Positions 1-6,541 of a stretch of DNA of 20,016 nucleotides are shown here, piece by piece; position 1 is the first letter of the stretch, and each line of letters opens with the position of its first letter. Made by a program: the position numbers and the translations under genes. The notes under the pieces are model-generated. The model was given only the letters and a program-made list of their open reading frames with translations, was not told the origin of the DNA and did not search any database. Source of the stretch: a virus. The stretch spans positions 1 through 20,016 of the IMG/VR virus record IMGVR_UViG_3300015263_000213; one strand, given 5' to 3'.

Positions 1-1
1 A

Positions 2-562
2 GAGCTAAAAGACTATTTCCCATATCGTGTAATCCATGTTGCTGATGCAGAAGCCGATGATATCATTGGTACGCTTGTGCAAAACTTCGGCAACTCTATG
101 GAAAAGATTCTCATCCTATCAGGCGATAAGGACTTCCGTCAACTTCATTCATACATGAATGTTCGCCAGTATGATCCTACTCGTAAGAAGTGGATCGAAG
201 AGAATAATCCATCACGCTATCTTCGTGAGCATATCATGCGCGGGGATCGTGGTGACGGTATTCCAAACTTCCTATCACGAGACGATACATTCGTTCTAGC
301 TGGCCGTCAGAAGCAGATTCGCCAGACAAAGCTTGACGTATGGCTAGAGCATACCAATCCAGAAGAATTCTGTGATGAAAATATGCTGCGTGGATGGAAG
401 CGCAATGAACAGCTTGTAGACCTGAATTTCATTCCTGAAAACATCAAGGAAGAAATCATGGTCCAGTATGAAGCACAAGCTGGCAAAACCAAAGGCAAGC
501 TATTCGACTACTTTATTCAGCATAGGCTAAAGAACCTTATGTCTGATCTTGACCAATTCTGA
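2..562 (+). CDS. rnh: T4-type RNase H / flap 5'-3' exonuclease, 5'-truncated by the window
   Basis: The reading frame is open from the window edge, so only the last 186 residues are present; T4 RNase H is about 305 residues. In T4 this FEN-family nuclease removes RNA primers from Okazaki fragments. Seen here: the metal-binding motif AEADDIIG, then ILSGDKDFRQL, a hallmark of FEN/5' nuclease domains, then RKKWIEENNP and RGDRGDGIPN, which match the helix-hairpin-helix-type region of the phage enzymes. The C-terminus HRLKNLMSDLDQF also resembles T4 RNase H. The stop codon TGA overlaps the ribosome site of the next gene, indicating translational coupling. The catalytic N-terminal aspartates lie outside the window and cannot be checked. 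Confidence 0.9.
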   Translation, partial: ELKDYFPYRVIHVADAEADDIIGTLVQNFGNSMEKILILSGDKDFRQLHSYMNVRQYDPTRKKWIEENNPSRYLREHIMRGDRGDGIPNFLSRDDTFVLAGRQKQIRQTKLDVWLEHTNPEEFCDENMLRGWKRNEQLVDLNFIPENIKEEIMVQYEAQAGKTKGKLFDYFIQHRLKNLMSDLDQF

Positions 563-569
563 GGTAATT

Positions 570-977
570 ATGACTATCAAAGCCATTTCATGGATTCTAG
601 ACTTTACTGCTAAGCTTCCCGAAGAAGAGCAGGTAAAGTGCCTACAGGCCAATGATGTAGACGCAATCAAAATAATTCTCAAAGCATGTTTTGATCCTAA
701 CATCGAATTTCTTCTTCCTGAAGGCGAACCACCATACACACCAACTGATCTTGACGATCAGGAAAATATGTTGTATAGAGAGTCGAGAAAGTTACATCAC
801 TTCATTCGTGGAGGAAATGATAACCTTCCGCAAATCAAGCGTGAGAAGATGTTTATCGATCTGCTTGAATCCGTAACGCCAGAAGACGCAAAGCTTCTGG
901 TTTCCATCAAGGACAAGAAATTGCCATATTCAATTTCTCCGTCCACAGTACTAAAGGCTTATCCGGGACTATTCTAA
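570..977 (+). CDS. DUF6433-like phage protein
   Basis: This 135-residue acidic protein resembles a family common in T4-like phages, especially cyanophages (DUF6433, recognised from memory). Recognisable blocks are ILKACFDPNIEFLLPEGEPPYTP, read in pieces around residues 40-62, and then a region with RKLHHFIRGG and KREKMFIDLLES. The C-terminal part, LLVSIKDKKLPYSISPSTVLKAYPGLF in pieces, is also typical. Its biochemical role is unknown; in related phages it sits near replication and late-transcription genes, as it does here next to RNase H. The ATG at 570 was chosen because GAGGT at 561-565 precedes it; an upstream TTG at 549 lies inside the preceding gene and has no such site. Confidence 0.72.
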   Translation: MTIKAISWILDFTAKLPEEEQVKCLQANDVDAIKIILKACFDPNIEFLLPEGEPPYTPTDLDDQENMLYRESRKLHHFIRGGNDNLPQIKREKMFIDLLESVTPEDAKLLVSIKDKKLPYSISPSTVLKAYPGLF

Positions 978-978
978 T

Positions 979-1152
979 ATGAGCAAGAAGCACAATCGCA
1001 ATTTCCACGTTGAAGAAGAATTTGATGGCTACAATGACCGTGGTTATCACGATCAACTCAAGGAACGCCGCAAGCTAAAGCGAATGAAGAATGCTTTAAA
1101 GACACGTAACATTGATGACCTAATGCATCTTGACGATGACGGTTGGAATTGA
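979..1152 (+). CDS. Small charged protein, unknown function
   Basis: A 57-residue ORF begins one base after the stop of the preceding gene, so the two are probably co-translated. It has an acidic N-terminal stretch (HVEEEFDGYNDRG), then a strongly basic helix-forming segment (ERRKLKRMKNALKTRNIDDL) and an acidic end (HLDDDGWN). The KRMKNALKTRNID block is reminiscent of small conserved proteins next to this neighbourhood in T4-like phages, but I cannot name the family. T4 has gene 33 (late transcription co-activator) in the equivalent area; this protein is much shorter and I do not assign that function. No obvious ribosome site beyond coupling. Confidence 0.6.
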   Translation: MSKKHNRNFHVEEEFDGYNDRGYHDQLKERRKLKRMKNALKTRNIDDLMHLDDDGWN

Positions 1153-1164
1153 ATAAATACAGTC

Positions 1165-1476
1165 ATGCCAATATACGAATTTTATAACACCAAAACTGGC
1201 GAGGCATGGGAAGAATTGTGTTCCATGTCTCGCCGCGAAGAAATACTACAGGACCCTGATATTCAACAGGTTGTCACTGCACCCGCTATCATTTCTGGTA
1301 TAGCCGGGGTTACTCACAAAAACGATTCTGGATTCAATGATATGTTGTCGCGTGTAGCGGCAGCAAACCCTTACTCGCCTCTTGCAGATAAGCATGGAAG
1401 TAAGGGAATCAAAGAATCCAAAGTACGAGAAGCCGTCAAACGAGTCAAAAAGAAAGTTGGTGGCCCTCTAGGATAA
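1165..1476 (+). CDS. FmdB-like phage protein without zinc-ribbon cysteines
   Basis: This 103-residue protein starts MPIYEFYNTKTGEAWEE, the opening seen in FmdB-type zinc-ribbon regulators and in a related group of T4-like phage proteins. The two CxxC pairs of a true zinc ribbon are absent: only one cysteine (LCSMS) is present. The middle has SAVAAANPYSPLADKHG-like residues (RVAAANPYSPLADKHGSK) and the C-terminus is lysine-rich (ESKVREAVKRVKKKVGG), suggesting nucleic-acid contact, which is inference only. Function unknown in phages. The start at 1165 lacks a strong Shine-Dalgarno site, but the MPxYEF opening supports it. Confidence 0.62.
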   Translation: MPIYEFYNTKTGEAWEELCSMSRREEILQDPDIQQVVTAPAIISGIAGVTHKNDSGFNDMLSRVAAANPYSPLADKHGSKGIKESKVREAVKRVKKKVGGPLG

Positions 1477-1522
1477 TTCTATATTATGTTCCTGTGACTA
1501 CTCTAACCAATCAGGAGCTTCA

Positions 1523-2278
1523 ATGGCCGACAGAAGTCAACGCTTAACCAAGAGACAACAGAGACTAGCAGAAAAGGGACAGCAAAATAACAGAATTCCA
1601 AGTGTCAAACAATTGAATCTTGAACTTCGTTATATTCAACCCATTACTGATCACCAAGTAGCCACATTTGTAGCATACGAAAAAGGTGAAAATCTGTTTC
1701 TTCATGGTTGCGCTGGTACAGGGAAGACATTCATTTCCATGTACTTGGCATTAAAAGAAATTGAAACCGGTAAAACAAGACGCAACAAACTTGTTATTAT
1801 TAGGTCAGCACAATCGTCAAAGGATATCGGATTCCTACCCGGAGACGAGAAGCGTAAACTAGAAGTCTATGAAGCTGCATACCGTGCCATTTGTGCGGAT
1901 ATTTACCACAGGGACGATGCATATGACATACTCAAACAGAGGGGAATCATTGAATTCCACTCAACCTCCTTCCTCAGAGGAACAACCATTGATGACGCGA
2001 TCATCCTTGTCGATGAGGTACAGAACTGCCGCTATGTCGAACTCAGAACAGTACTTACTAGAACGGGGGATCGTTCACGAGTCGTTCTCTGTGGAGATAC
2101 TAAGCAAGATGACTTGACTTCTCCACGATATAAAGAAACTTCTGGACTTTCTGACATGATGATGGTATTCTCTAGAATGGATCACATGTCAACCATTCAG
2201 TTTGACGTTGATGATATTGTGCGTAGTGGCTTTGTTCGTGACTTCATCATTGCGGAGAACGAACTAGGTCTTTATTGA
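1523..2278 (+). CDS. phoH: PhoH-like P-loop ATPase
   Basis: This 251-residue protein has the Walker A motif GCAGTGKT at residues 62-69 and a Walker B-type strand IILVDEVQN at 160-168. A further conserved block, RVVLCGDTKQDDL, is typical of PhoH-family ATPases related to superfamily I helicases. PhoH genes are widespread in T4-like and marine phages; the cellular role is unsettled (phosphate-starvation inducible in bacteria, possible RNA or DNA helicase). The N-terminus is basic (RSQRLTKRQQRLAEKG). AGGAG at 1513-1517 lies six bases before the ATG. The length fits phage PhoH proteins, which are shorter than PhoH2 toxin-antitoxin fusions, and no PIN domain is present. Confidence 0.9.
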   Translation: MADRSQRLTKRQQRLAEKGQQNNRIPSVKQLNLELRYIQPITDHQVATFVAYEKGENLFLHGCAGTGKTFISMYLALKEIETGKTRRNKLVIIRSAQSSKDIGFLPGDEKRKLEVYEAAYRAICADIYHRDDAYDILKQRGIIEFHSTSFLRGTTIDDAIILVDEVQNCRYVELRTVLTRTGDRSRVVLCGDTKQDDLTSPRYKETSGLSDMMMVFSRMDHMSTIQFDVDDIVRSGFVRDFIIAENELGLY

Positions 2279-2292
2279 AAGTAAATTTTGTT

Positions 2293-2664
2293 ATGAGTAA
2301 TCTTGATATGACTTGTATCAGTAGTAGGGAGGAAGACGATTATGATCTTCCTTCCTACAGTGAATATGGTAAGATCATTGTCGAAATCCTAGGCAAGGTC
2401 GATGTATCTTGGCACCCAAAATGGGAATGGGAAATTGATCGATATACATATGAAGGTTCTGCCTTCTGGATCAATGAAGGGATGGGTATCGATTATTTTG
2501 TCAATAGCCACATCCTTGACGATATTCCCCATGAAGGTATTTGGGTAATTGATAATATCAAGGGAGCCTACTTTAAAGGTGAATGGGGCTTTACAGACGA
2601 TGATGAAGAATGGGAGTGGGGCGAAATCCGGCTTGCTACCGAAGATGAAATTAATGAACTATAA
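2293..2664 (+). CDS. Acidic, tryptophan-rich protein of unknown function
   Basis: A 123-residue protein from ATG 2293. It is very acidic and rich in aromatic residues: SWHPKWEWEIDRYTYEG, then GEWGFTDDDEEWEWGEIRL. No motif or family is recognised. GAAAG at 2277-2281 is a possible but distant ribosome site. An in-frame TTG at 2275 overlaps the phoH stop and would add six residues; coupling from phoH could favour it, so the start is uncertain. The high acidity recalls phage proteins that mimic DNA, but nothing specific supports that role. Confidence 0.65.
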   Translation: MSNLDMTCISSREEDDYDLPSYSEYGKIIVEILGKVDVSWHPKWEWEIDRYTYEGSAFWINEGMGIDYFVNSHILDDIPHEGIWVIDNIKGAYFKGEWGFTDDDEEWEWGEIRLATEDEINEL

Positions 2665-2675
2665 GGAAAATTGTT

Positions 2676-2867
2676 ATGGATAAGAAAGAGTTTGTACAGC
2701 AATATATTTTAAAGCTGGCATTAACTGGTTATGATCTGAATGATGCAGGTGATTTGGATGCGTTCAATGATTATGTTGATGAAGCTATCAAGCAGTATGA
2801 TGCTATTGAAAAGAAGTTCGAAGTGACTCCTACTAAGGACCTTTGGGACTACAACGATAGAAACTGA
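2676..2867 (+). CDS. Small acidic protein, unknown function
   Basis: A 63-residue protein preceded by AAGGAAA at 2663-2669. It is predicted to be mostly helical (KEFVQQYILKLALTGYDLNDAG, then DAFNDYVDEAIKQYDAIEKKFE). No family recognised. Its stop TGA (2865-2867) shares a base with the ATG of the next gene, so it is probably co-translated with the exonuclease and could be a small partner of it; that link rests on gene order alone. Confidence 0.65.
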   Translation: MDKKEFVQQYILKLALTGYDLNDAGDLDAFNDYVDEAIKQYDAIEKKFEVTPTKDLWDYNDRN

Positions 2868-3529
2868 TGTTTAATCTTGATCTAATCGAACTCCCGTCTA
2901 TTGTACGCATAGATGGTGCTCATAGACATTATGAGACACCTACGGGAGAAAAGTATCCTTCTGTTACCACTGTCCTTAGCAACACTACGGACAAGACAGC
3001 ACTGGTAAACTGGCAGAACCGTATTGGTCATGATGAAGCTAAACGTGTTGCTGGTCGTGCATCTTCTCGTGGTAATAATGTGCATAGACTTTGCGAAGAT
3101 TTTGTGCTAAACAGGCCGATTGATCTTACGAATGAAATGCCTCTCAGTGCCCATATGTTTAGGCAGCTACAGCGTTTTCTCACTGCCAATGTAAATGATA
3201 TCAGGGCATCAGAAGGTGCACTTTATTCACATAAACTTAAAGTTGCTGGCTCTTGTGACTTGATTGCAAATTATCAAGGTAAGCCAGCCATTATCGACTT
3301 CAAGACTTCCAATCGTAACAAACGTAAGGAATGGATTGAAAATTATTTCCTACAGGCATCTATGTACTCATTCATGTTCTGGGAAATGACAGGTATTATG
3401 CATCCTACAATCGTCATCGCTATCTCTGTCGAAGAAGAGGATGAAGCACAGATATTTGTCGAGAAAGCAAGCAACTATATCGATAAAGCCAAAAAGCTAT
3501 GTGAGACATACCACAAAAAGTTTGCATAA
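2867..3529 (+). CDS. PD-(D/E)XK exonuclease (Cas4/MGME1-like)
   Basis: A 220-residue protein with the layout of RecB-type PD-(D/E)XK nucleases. It has an N-terminal KYPSVTTVLS block, a helix with GNNVHRLCEDF (H73) and E116. The core is GSCDLIANYQGKPAIIDFKTS with D131 and D144-F-K146, followed by a QASMYSFMF helix (Q163, Y167). These match motifs I to IV of Cas4/MGME1-like exonucleases, which degrade single-stranded or free DNA ends using two metal ions. Similar proteins occur in T4-like phages. No cysteine cluster is seen, so an iron-sulphur cluster like that of Cas4 is unlikely. Probable role: DNA end processing in recombination or host DNA breakdown (inference). The ATG overlaps the preceding stop. 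Confidence 0.82.
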   Translation: MFNLDLIELPSIVRIDGAHRHYETPTGEKYPSVTTVLSNTTDKTALVNWQNRIGHDEAKRVAGRASSRGNNVHRLCEDFVLNRPIDLTNEMPLSAHMFRQLQRFLTANVNDIRASEGALYSHKLKVAGSCDLIANYQGKPAIIDFKTSNRNKRKEWIENYFLQASMYSFMFWEMTGIMHPTIVIAISVEEEDEAQIFVEKASNYIDKAKKLCETYHKKFA

Positions 3530-3550
3530 TCATACACATAAAAATATTTC

Positions 3551-3589
3551 ATAAAGGGTGTTGACATTATCGTTGGCACCCTTTATTTG
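3551..3589 (+). promoter_or_regulatory. Promoter-like site inside a 10-bp inverted repeat
   Basis: TTGACA lies at 3561-3566 in the context GGTGTTGACATT. Seventeen bases downstream is TATTTG (3584-3589), a weak -10. Perfect 10-bp inverted repeat arms (ATAAAGGGTG at 3551-3560 and CACCCTTTAT at 3577-3586) bracket the -35 and reach into the -10. They could act as an operator, or as a terminator hairpin for the upstream exonuclease transcript, since the right arm continues into a T-rich run. Confidence 0.5.
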
Positions 3590-3611
3590 TGTCCGTCGAA
3601 GGAGATTTTTT

Positions 3612-3779
3612 ATGAAAACAGTTATTAGCAGCATTCTCATGTTCATTGGGTTCTTCATCATCGCTGGCACTGCCGGTGCATCTGATAACGATCCGTTCAT
3701 GAGTCAGGCACAGATTAATCTACAGCTTCTGTTAGGTATCTCGATTTTTGCTAACGGATATCTTTTTTTGAAAAAGTAG
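3612..3779 (+). CDS. Small membrane protein
   Basis: A 55-residue protein from ATG 3612, chosen because AAGGAG (3599-3604) sits seven to eight bases before it; a longer in-frame version from 3558 would start inside the promoter. Residues 4-22 (VISSILMFIGFFIIAGTAG) form a hydrophobic segment ending in small residues, which could be a signal peptide or membrane helix. A polar loop (ASDNDPFMSQAQ) follows, then a second hydrophobic stretch (LQLLLGISIFANGYLFL) and KK. The likely topology is a two-helix inner-membrane protein. Function unknown. Confidence 0.7.
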   Translation: MKTVISSILMFIGFFIIAGTAGASDNDPFMSQAQINLQLLLGISIFANGYLFLKK

Positions 3780-3808
3780 TTGACAGACAGATTTAAATCC
3801 ACTATAAG
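3780..3808 (+). promoter_or_regulatory. Sigma70-type promoter with palindromic spacer
   Basis: TTGACA at 3780-3785, a 17-base spacer and TATAAG at 3803-3808. The spacer contains a perfect 10-bp palindrome, GATTTAAATC (3790-3799). It precedes the gene at 3835 and directly follows the stop of the small membrane protein. Confidence 0.75.
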
Positions 3809-3834
3809 CAGGGCATAGACGAAAGGAAATCAAC

Positions 3835-4143
3835 ATGACTATCAACACCGCTTATAAGTTTTACTCTGATCCGGGTCACGGCTGGATGGCTGTCAGCTTC
3901 AAGAATTTCTTTGCTGTCGGTGCCAAGCTTGAAGACGTTTCGAACTACTCATATGCTCGTGGCAAGACTCTCTATCTTGAAGAAGATTGTGATGCCGCCG
4001 TGTTCATTAAGGCATTCGAAAAGAAGATGGGTCATTCCATTGTCTTTGTCGAAAAGTTCCATGAACGTACTCCTATTCGGTCTTACAAGTCTTTGTATCA
4101 GAATGGTGTTCGTGAAGCTATCCTCGCTGGTCAGGCTGTTTAA
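3835..4143 (+). CDS. Conserved phage/plasmid-type protein, unknown function
   Basis: A 102-residue protein preceded by AAAGGA (3822-3827) at the standard spacing used in this region. The opening YKFYSDPGHGWMAVSF, followed by NYSYARGKTLYLEEDCDAAVFIKAF, resembles a small family seen in phages and plasmids, recognised only as a pattern. Conserved acidic, aromatic and histidine residues (DPGHGW, LEEDCD) suggest a compact folded domain. Function unknown. Its promoter lies at 3780-3808, and it is followed after ten bases by the next gene, so the two are probably one transcript. Confidence 0.72.
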   Translation: MTINTAYKFYSDPGHGWMAVSFKNFFAVGAKLEDVSNYSYARGKTLYLEEDCDAAVFIKAFEKKMGHSIVFVEKFHERTPIRSYKSLYQNGVREAILAGQAV

Positions 4144-4153
4144 GGAATTTGAT

Positions 4154-4378
4154 ATGATTACTGAAACTGGCGATTACCTGACTCGTGATGGTACTAGGGT
4201 AACTATTTTCGAAATTCGTCCCGGAACCTCCACATTCGAAGCCAAGGGCAGTGTATGGAAAGAGTTTCGCGGAAAGATTCGTCCTCGTGAATTTAATATC
4301 TGGAAGACCAATGGACAACATATGGCTGTTGGCGAACATCGTCTGGATATTGTGAAAAAAGTTCAGCCGGGGTGTTGA
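4154..4378 (+). CDS. Small protein, unknown function
   Basis: A 74-residue protein from ATG 4154 with AAGGAA at 4142-4147. The content is beta-rich: GDYLTRDGTRVTIFEI, TFEAKGSVWKEFRGK and QHMAVGEHRLDIVKKV, consistent with a small barrel-like fold (inference). Basic overall. Its stop codon (4376-4378) lies inside the -35 box of the next promoter, so the coding sequence and promoter are tightly packed. A longer in-frame start at 3911 would overlap the preceding gene by more than 200 bases and is rejected. Confidence 0.68.
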   Translation: MITETGDYLTRDGTRVTIFEIRPGTSTFEAKGSVWKEFRGKIRPREFNIWKTNGQHMAVGEHRLDIVKKVQPGC

Positions 4379-4403
4379 CATTGTTTTGAAGATAGATTAT
4401 TAC
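4375..4403 (+). promoter_or_regulatory. Sigma70-type promoter (GTGTTGACATT context)
   Basis: TTGACA at 4375-4380, 17-base spacer, TATTAC at 4398-4403. The upstream context GGGGTGTTGACATT matches the site at 3561. It precedes the gene at 4433. Confidence 0.6.
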
Positions 4404-4432
4404 TCTCTTCATCAAGACGAAAGGATTTAAGT

Positions 4433-4771
4433 ATGATCGAAGTTCTCGTAGCCCACCTTGACCGTGAAACTGGTAAGAAGGTTCCTGTTGCTCTGGTAGA
4501 GTTTGATGGTGACGATATTGACGCTGCCATGAACTATGCATACCGGTGGACCAATAACATTGATGGTTCGTGGTCGCAGGGTGAAGAATTTTCTATGGAT
4601 GGCCGTCTCTACGACAATCCTGATTTCAATCCGAATGTTCACGTTCTTGCTCCGCTCCCGAATCATCTTGGTCGGACTTATGGCATTCGTTCTACTTCGG
4701 TAGGCGATTTTATGGTTACAAAGGACGGTGCATATACGGTTGCATCGTTTGGTTTCGAAAAGGTAAATTGA
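4433..4771 (+). CDS. Unknown protein, 112 residues
   Basis: Preceded by AAAGGA (4421-4426) seven bases before the ATG. The protein is rich in aromatic and acidic residues, with DDIDAAMNYAYRWTNNIDGSWSQGEEF and later GRLYDNPDFNPNVHVLAPLPNH. No family recognised. It ends one base before the next gene's ATG (4773), so it is co-transcribed with the two genes that follow, under the promoter at 4375-4403. Confidence 0.68.
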   Translation: MIEVLVAHLDRETGKKVPVALVEFDGDDIDAAMNYAYRWTNNIDGSWSQGEEFSMDGRLYDNPDFNPNVHVLAPLPNHLGRTYGIRSTSVGDFMVTKDGAYTVASFGFEKVN

Positions 4772-4772
4772 T

Positions 4773-4988
4773 ATGAAGTTTTGGTTGCTAATTTTTCTAT
4801 TCACTACAGACGGTGAATTCATTGCGAAGAAGGAATTCCAGTATGCTAGCAAGCGTGATTGTATCATAGCTGCTGGTTCTACTGCACAGACCATGGTTAA
4901 TAAGCCATATGCAATCACACAGTTTTGTGTGTCTGATAATCATTACAACGGGATTTCTCAGGACCCCGGTGTTCCTCTGGACTTTTAA
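4773..4988 (+). CDS. Small secreted or membrane-anchored protein
   Basis: A 71-residue protein whose N-terminus (MKFWLLIFLFTTDGEF) is a short hydrophobic stretch, possibly a weak signal or anchor. Two or three cysteines (RDCIIAAG, TQFCVSD) could form a disulphide if the protein is exported. The pattern MKFWLLIFLFTxDGEFIAKKEF resembles small phage proteins I have seen as unnamed hypotheticals. Function unknown. It is coupled to the upstream gene by a one-base gap. Confidence 0.6.
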   Translation: MKFWLLIFLFTTDGEFIAKKEFQYASKRDCIIAAGSTAQTMVNKPYAITQFCVSDNHYNGISQDPGVPLDF

Positions 4989-4999
4989 GGAAATATATT

Positions 5000-5221
5000 A
5001 TGACTACTGTTGGCGAACTAATTAAGGAACTTCAACAATTTGATCCAGATATGGAAGTGGATATTCCTGTAGCATTTAATAAACATTTTAAGGAAATTGA
5101 TTTTACTACAGAATTTAACGTCGATCAGATTTGTTGTTATGATCCTTCCTTGAAAGATGGAGAATTGTGGGTCATACAAATATGTCCTGATAGAACAGAA
5201 ATTTTCGGTGATGAAGAATAA
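5000..5221 (+). CDS. Small acidic protein with TVGELIKELQQFDPDMEV opening
   Basis: A 73-residue acidic protein preceded by AAGGAAA (4987-4993). The start MTTVGELIKELQQFDPDMEVDIP is a recurrent opening among small phage and bacterial proteins (VxELIxxLxxxDPDxxV). I know of no biochemical role for it. The middle has two adjacent cysteines (QICCYDPSLKDGE). It is the last gene of the unit that starts at 4433. Confidence 0.68.
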   Translation: MTTVGELIKELQQFDPDMEVDIPVAFNKHFKEIDFTTEFNVDQICCYDPSLKDGELWVIQICPDRTEIFGDEE

Positions 5222-5236
5222 TTTTCAAAACAAGTG

Positions 5237-5265
5237 TTGACATGGTGGTTCCTTTTGATTATAAG
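5237..5265 (+). promoter_or_regulatory. Strong sigma70-type promoter
   Basis: TTGACA at 5237-5242, 17-base spacer, TATAAG at 5260-5265. The 21 bases ending in TTGACA (5222-5242) differ at only one position from those of the promoter at 6222, suggesting a phage-specific extended element upstream of the -35. Confidence 0.78.
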
Positions 5266-5288
5266 TCGATCAACAAGAAAGGAACCAC
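5245..5288 (+). repeat. 11-bp inverted repeat pairing promoter spacer with ribosome site
   Basis: GTGGTTCCTTT (5245-5255) is the exact reverse complement of AAAGGAACCAC (5278-5288). The right arm contains the AAAGGA ribosome site of the gene at 5291. The left arm lies upstream of the expected transcription start (about 5272), so only read-through transcripts could form the hairpin. Confidence 0.7.
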
Positions 5289-5290
5289 AC

Positions 5291-5581
5291 ATGTTCAAGA
5301 CCGTCAAAGAAGAAAGCAACTTCAAGCACCAGTACAAGATTGTTGGCCGGAATAACCCCAACTATGTCTTTGGTCGTGTGCGCTTTGAACCCAATGGCTG
5401 GAATGTTCGTTGCAGCGAATGTGATGAACATATTGAACGCCTTGCTCGTGCTAAGTTTGTAAAACATGGTCGTAAGTTTCCTCTGAAGACGGCAGTTGCT
5501 CTTTTCTCGGAAGCTATTGAAGAACTTGAGCGTGACCTTGATGCAGATGCTGCACGTTACGCATATGATAATCAGTTTTAA
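5291..5581 (+). CDS. Unknown protein with CxxC motif, 96 residues
   Basis: The ATG at 5291 follows AAAGGA (5278-5283) at the standard spacing; a longer in-frame start at 5234 would begin upstream of the promoter. The protein is basic in its N-terminal half (HQYKIVGRNNPNYVFGRVRFEPNGW) and has VRCSECDEH, a single CxxC that might bind metal as part of a dimer or form a disulphide. The C-terminal half is an acidic helix (EAIEELERDLDADAARYAYD). Family not recognised. It is probably co-transcribed with the gene at 5600. Confidence 0.7.
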   Translation: MFKTVKEESNFKHQYKIVGRNNPNYVFGRVRFEPNGWNVRCSECDEHIERLARAKFVKHGRKFPLKTAVALFSEAIEELERDLDADAARYAYDNQF

Positions 5582-5599
5582 TTGAAAGGAATTTATATT

Positions 5600-6196
5600 A
5601 TGGGTACTCGTAATATTACCGCCGTAGCTATCGACAATGGTTACAAGATCGCACAGTATTGTCAGTGGGATGGTTATCCTACTGGTCAGGGTCATACGAT
5701 CCTTGAATTTTTGAAGAACGCTGATCTTGATACGTTTAAGCGTCAGGTTCGTGAAAAGACTTTCTACGGCACCAGTGCTGAAATTGATGCCGCTTATGCA
5801 AAGTTCAGCAACAATGGCTGGATGAACATGGAACAGGCAGAAGCCTTTAAGAAGTCCGAATATGGTTATCTTAGCCGTGATACTGGTGCTAAGATTCTTG
5901 AAGTGGTCTACAATGCTTCTGATTCTGTCATGCTTTGTGATAGCATCGATTTCGCTAAGGATTCGCTGTTCTGTGAATATGCCTACGTGATCGATCTTAA
6001 CCGTGACGTTCTTGAAGTCTACACTGGCTTCAACAAGGAACCGCTTGAACCGGGTAGCCGTTTCTATAGCGATGAGCCTAAGGACGATGAATATTATCCT
6101 GTTCGTCTGTTCAAGGAATATAGCCTTCACGATCTTCCTGAGGATTTTGAAGAGCTTGAAGCAGAAATGAACAAGCGTTGGGAAGAAGTCGAATAA
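5600..6196 (+). CDS. Conserved MGTRN-type protein, unknown function
   Basis: A 198-residue acidic protein beginning MGTRNITAVAIDNGYKIAQY and continuing CQWDGYPTGQG (to residue 31). This opening, MGTR(N/H)xT...YKxAQYxQWDGYPxGQG, is shared by a family found in many bacteria and phages with no known function. The middle carries a cysteine-containing segment (VMLCDSIDFAKDSLFCEYAYVIDL). The C-terminus is strongly acidic (LPEDFEELEAEMNKRWEEVE). ATG 5600 is preceded by GAAAGGA (5584-5590); the in-frame TTG at 5582 is ignored. The broad occurrence suggests a conserved enzyme-like or sensor role, but no catalytic motif is evident. Confidence 0.75.
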   Translation: MGTRNITAVAIDNGYKIAQYCQWDGYPTGQGHTILEFLKNADLDTFKRQVREKTFYGTSAEIDAAYAKFSNNGWMNMEQAEAFKKSEYGYLSRDTGAKILEVVYNASDSVMLCDSIDFAKDSLFCEYAYVIDLNRDVLEVYTGFNKEPLEPGSRFYSDEPKDDEYYPVRLFKEYSLHDLPEDFEELEAEMNKRWEEVE

Positions 6197-6221
6197 TTTT
6201 TCACTTTTTTCAAAATAAGTG

Positions 6222-6250
6222 TTGACAGGCCGGTTTGTTTCGACTAGAAC
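6222..6250 (+). promoter_or_regulatory. Sigma70-type promoter with inverted repeat around -10
   Basis: TTGACA at 6222-6227, 17-base spacer, TAGAAC at 6245-6250. GTTTGTT (6233-6239) and AACAAAC (6248-6254) flank and enter the -10, with outer GCCG/CGGC (6229-6232, 6259-6262) also complementary. The upstream 15 bases nearly repeat those of the promoter at 5237. Confidence 0.68.
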
Positions 6251-6297
6251 AAACTCATCGGCGGGACACATTGCCCTAACTCAGAAAGGAAATGAAT

Positions 6298-6492
6298 ATG
6301 CGTATTGGTCAAAAGTATACTTTCAAGCGTTTTGCTAAGGTTCGTGGGCGGCGTCCCGTTGGTGAAGTGGTCCGTAAGGCTGGCGCACTCACCTACATGA
6401 AGAAGAGCGATGGTACCATTGTTCCTGTACAGACTCGCTTCATCGAAAACTACTATGTTTTCATCCCCTACAAGAAGCGTAAGGTAGCGTAA
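6298..6492 (+). CDS. Small basic protein
   Basis: A 64-residue, very basic protein (MRIGQKYTFKRFAKVRGRRP, ending PYKKRKVA). Two ATGs lie six bases apart. AAAGGA (6285-6290) is one base from the first (6292) but seven from the second, the same spacing as in neighbouring genes, so 6298 is taken as the start. The charge and small beta-rich content suggest nucleic-acid binding or another host-polymer interaction, which is inference only. It has its own promoter (6222-6250). Confidence 0.72.
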   Translation: MRIGQKYTFKRFAKVRGRRPVGEVVRKAGALTYMKKSDGTIVPVQTRFIENYYVFIPYKKRKVA

Positions 6493-6512
6493 AAAAATTT
6501 TGAAAAAAGTTC

Positions 6513-6541
6513 TTGACTAGTTTTCAAAACTAACCTATAAC
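6513..6541 (+). promoter_or_regulatory. Promoter of the DUF932 gene, palindromic spacer
   Basis: TTGACT at 6513-6518, 17-base spacer, TATAAC at 6536-6541. The spacer holds TAGTTTT-C-AAAACTA (6518-6532). TTTTGAAAA (6498-6506) is also the reverse complement of TTTTCAAAA (6521-6529), so two alternative inverted repeats overlap the promoter. Confidence 0.75.

Noticed and set aside
1152-1159. AATAAATA as a late promoter for the gene at 1165
   Set aside because: Transcription would begin at or after the ATG, leaving no leader, and the box differs from the consensus by one base.
5270-6271. Long open frame on the minus strand (about 333 codons)
   Set aside because: It lies opposite two rightward genes that have promoters, AAAGGA sites and a recognisable conserved MGTRN protein. 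The minus frame has no ribosome site and no family resemblance, and results from codon bias of the real genes.
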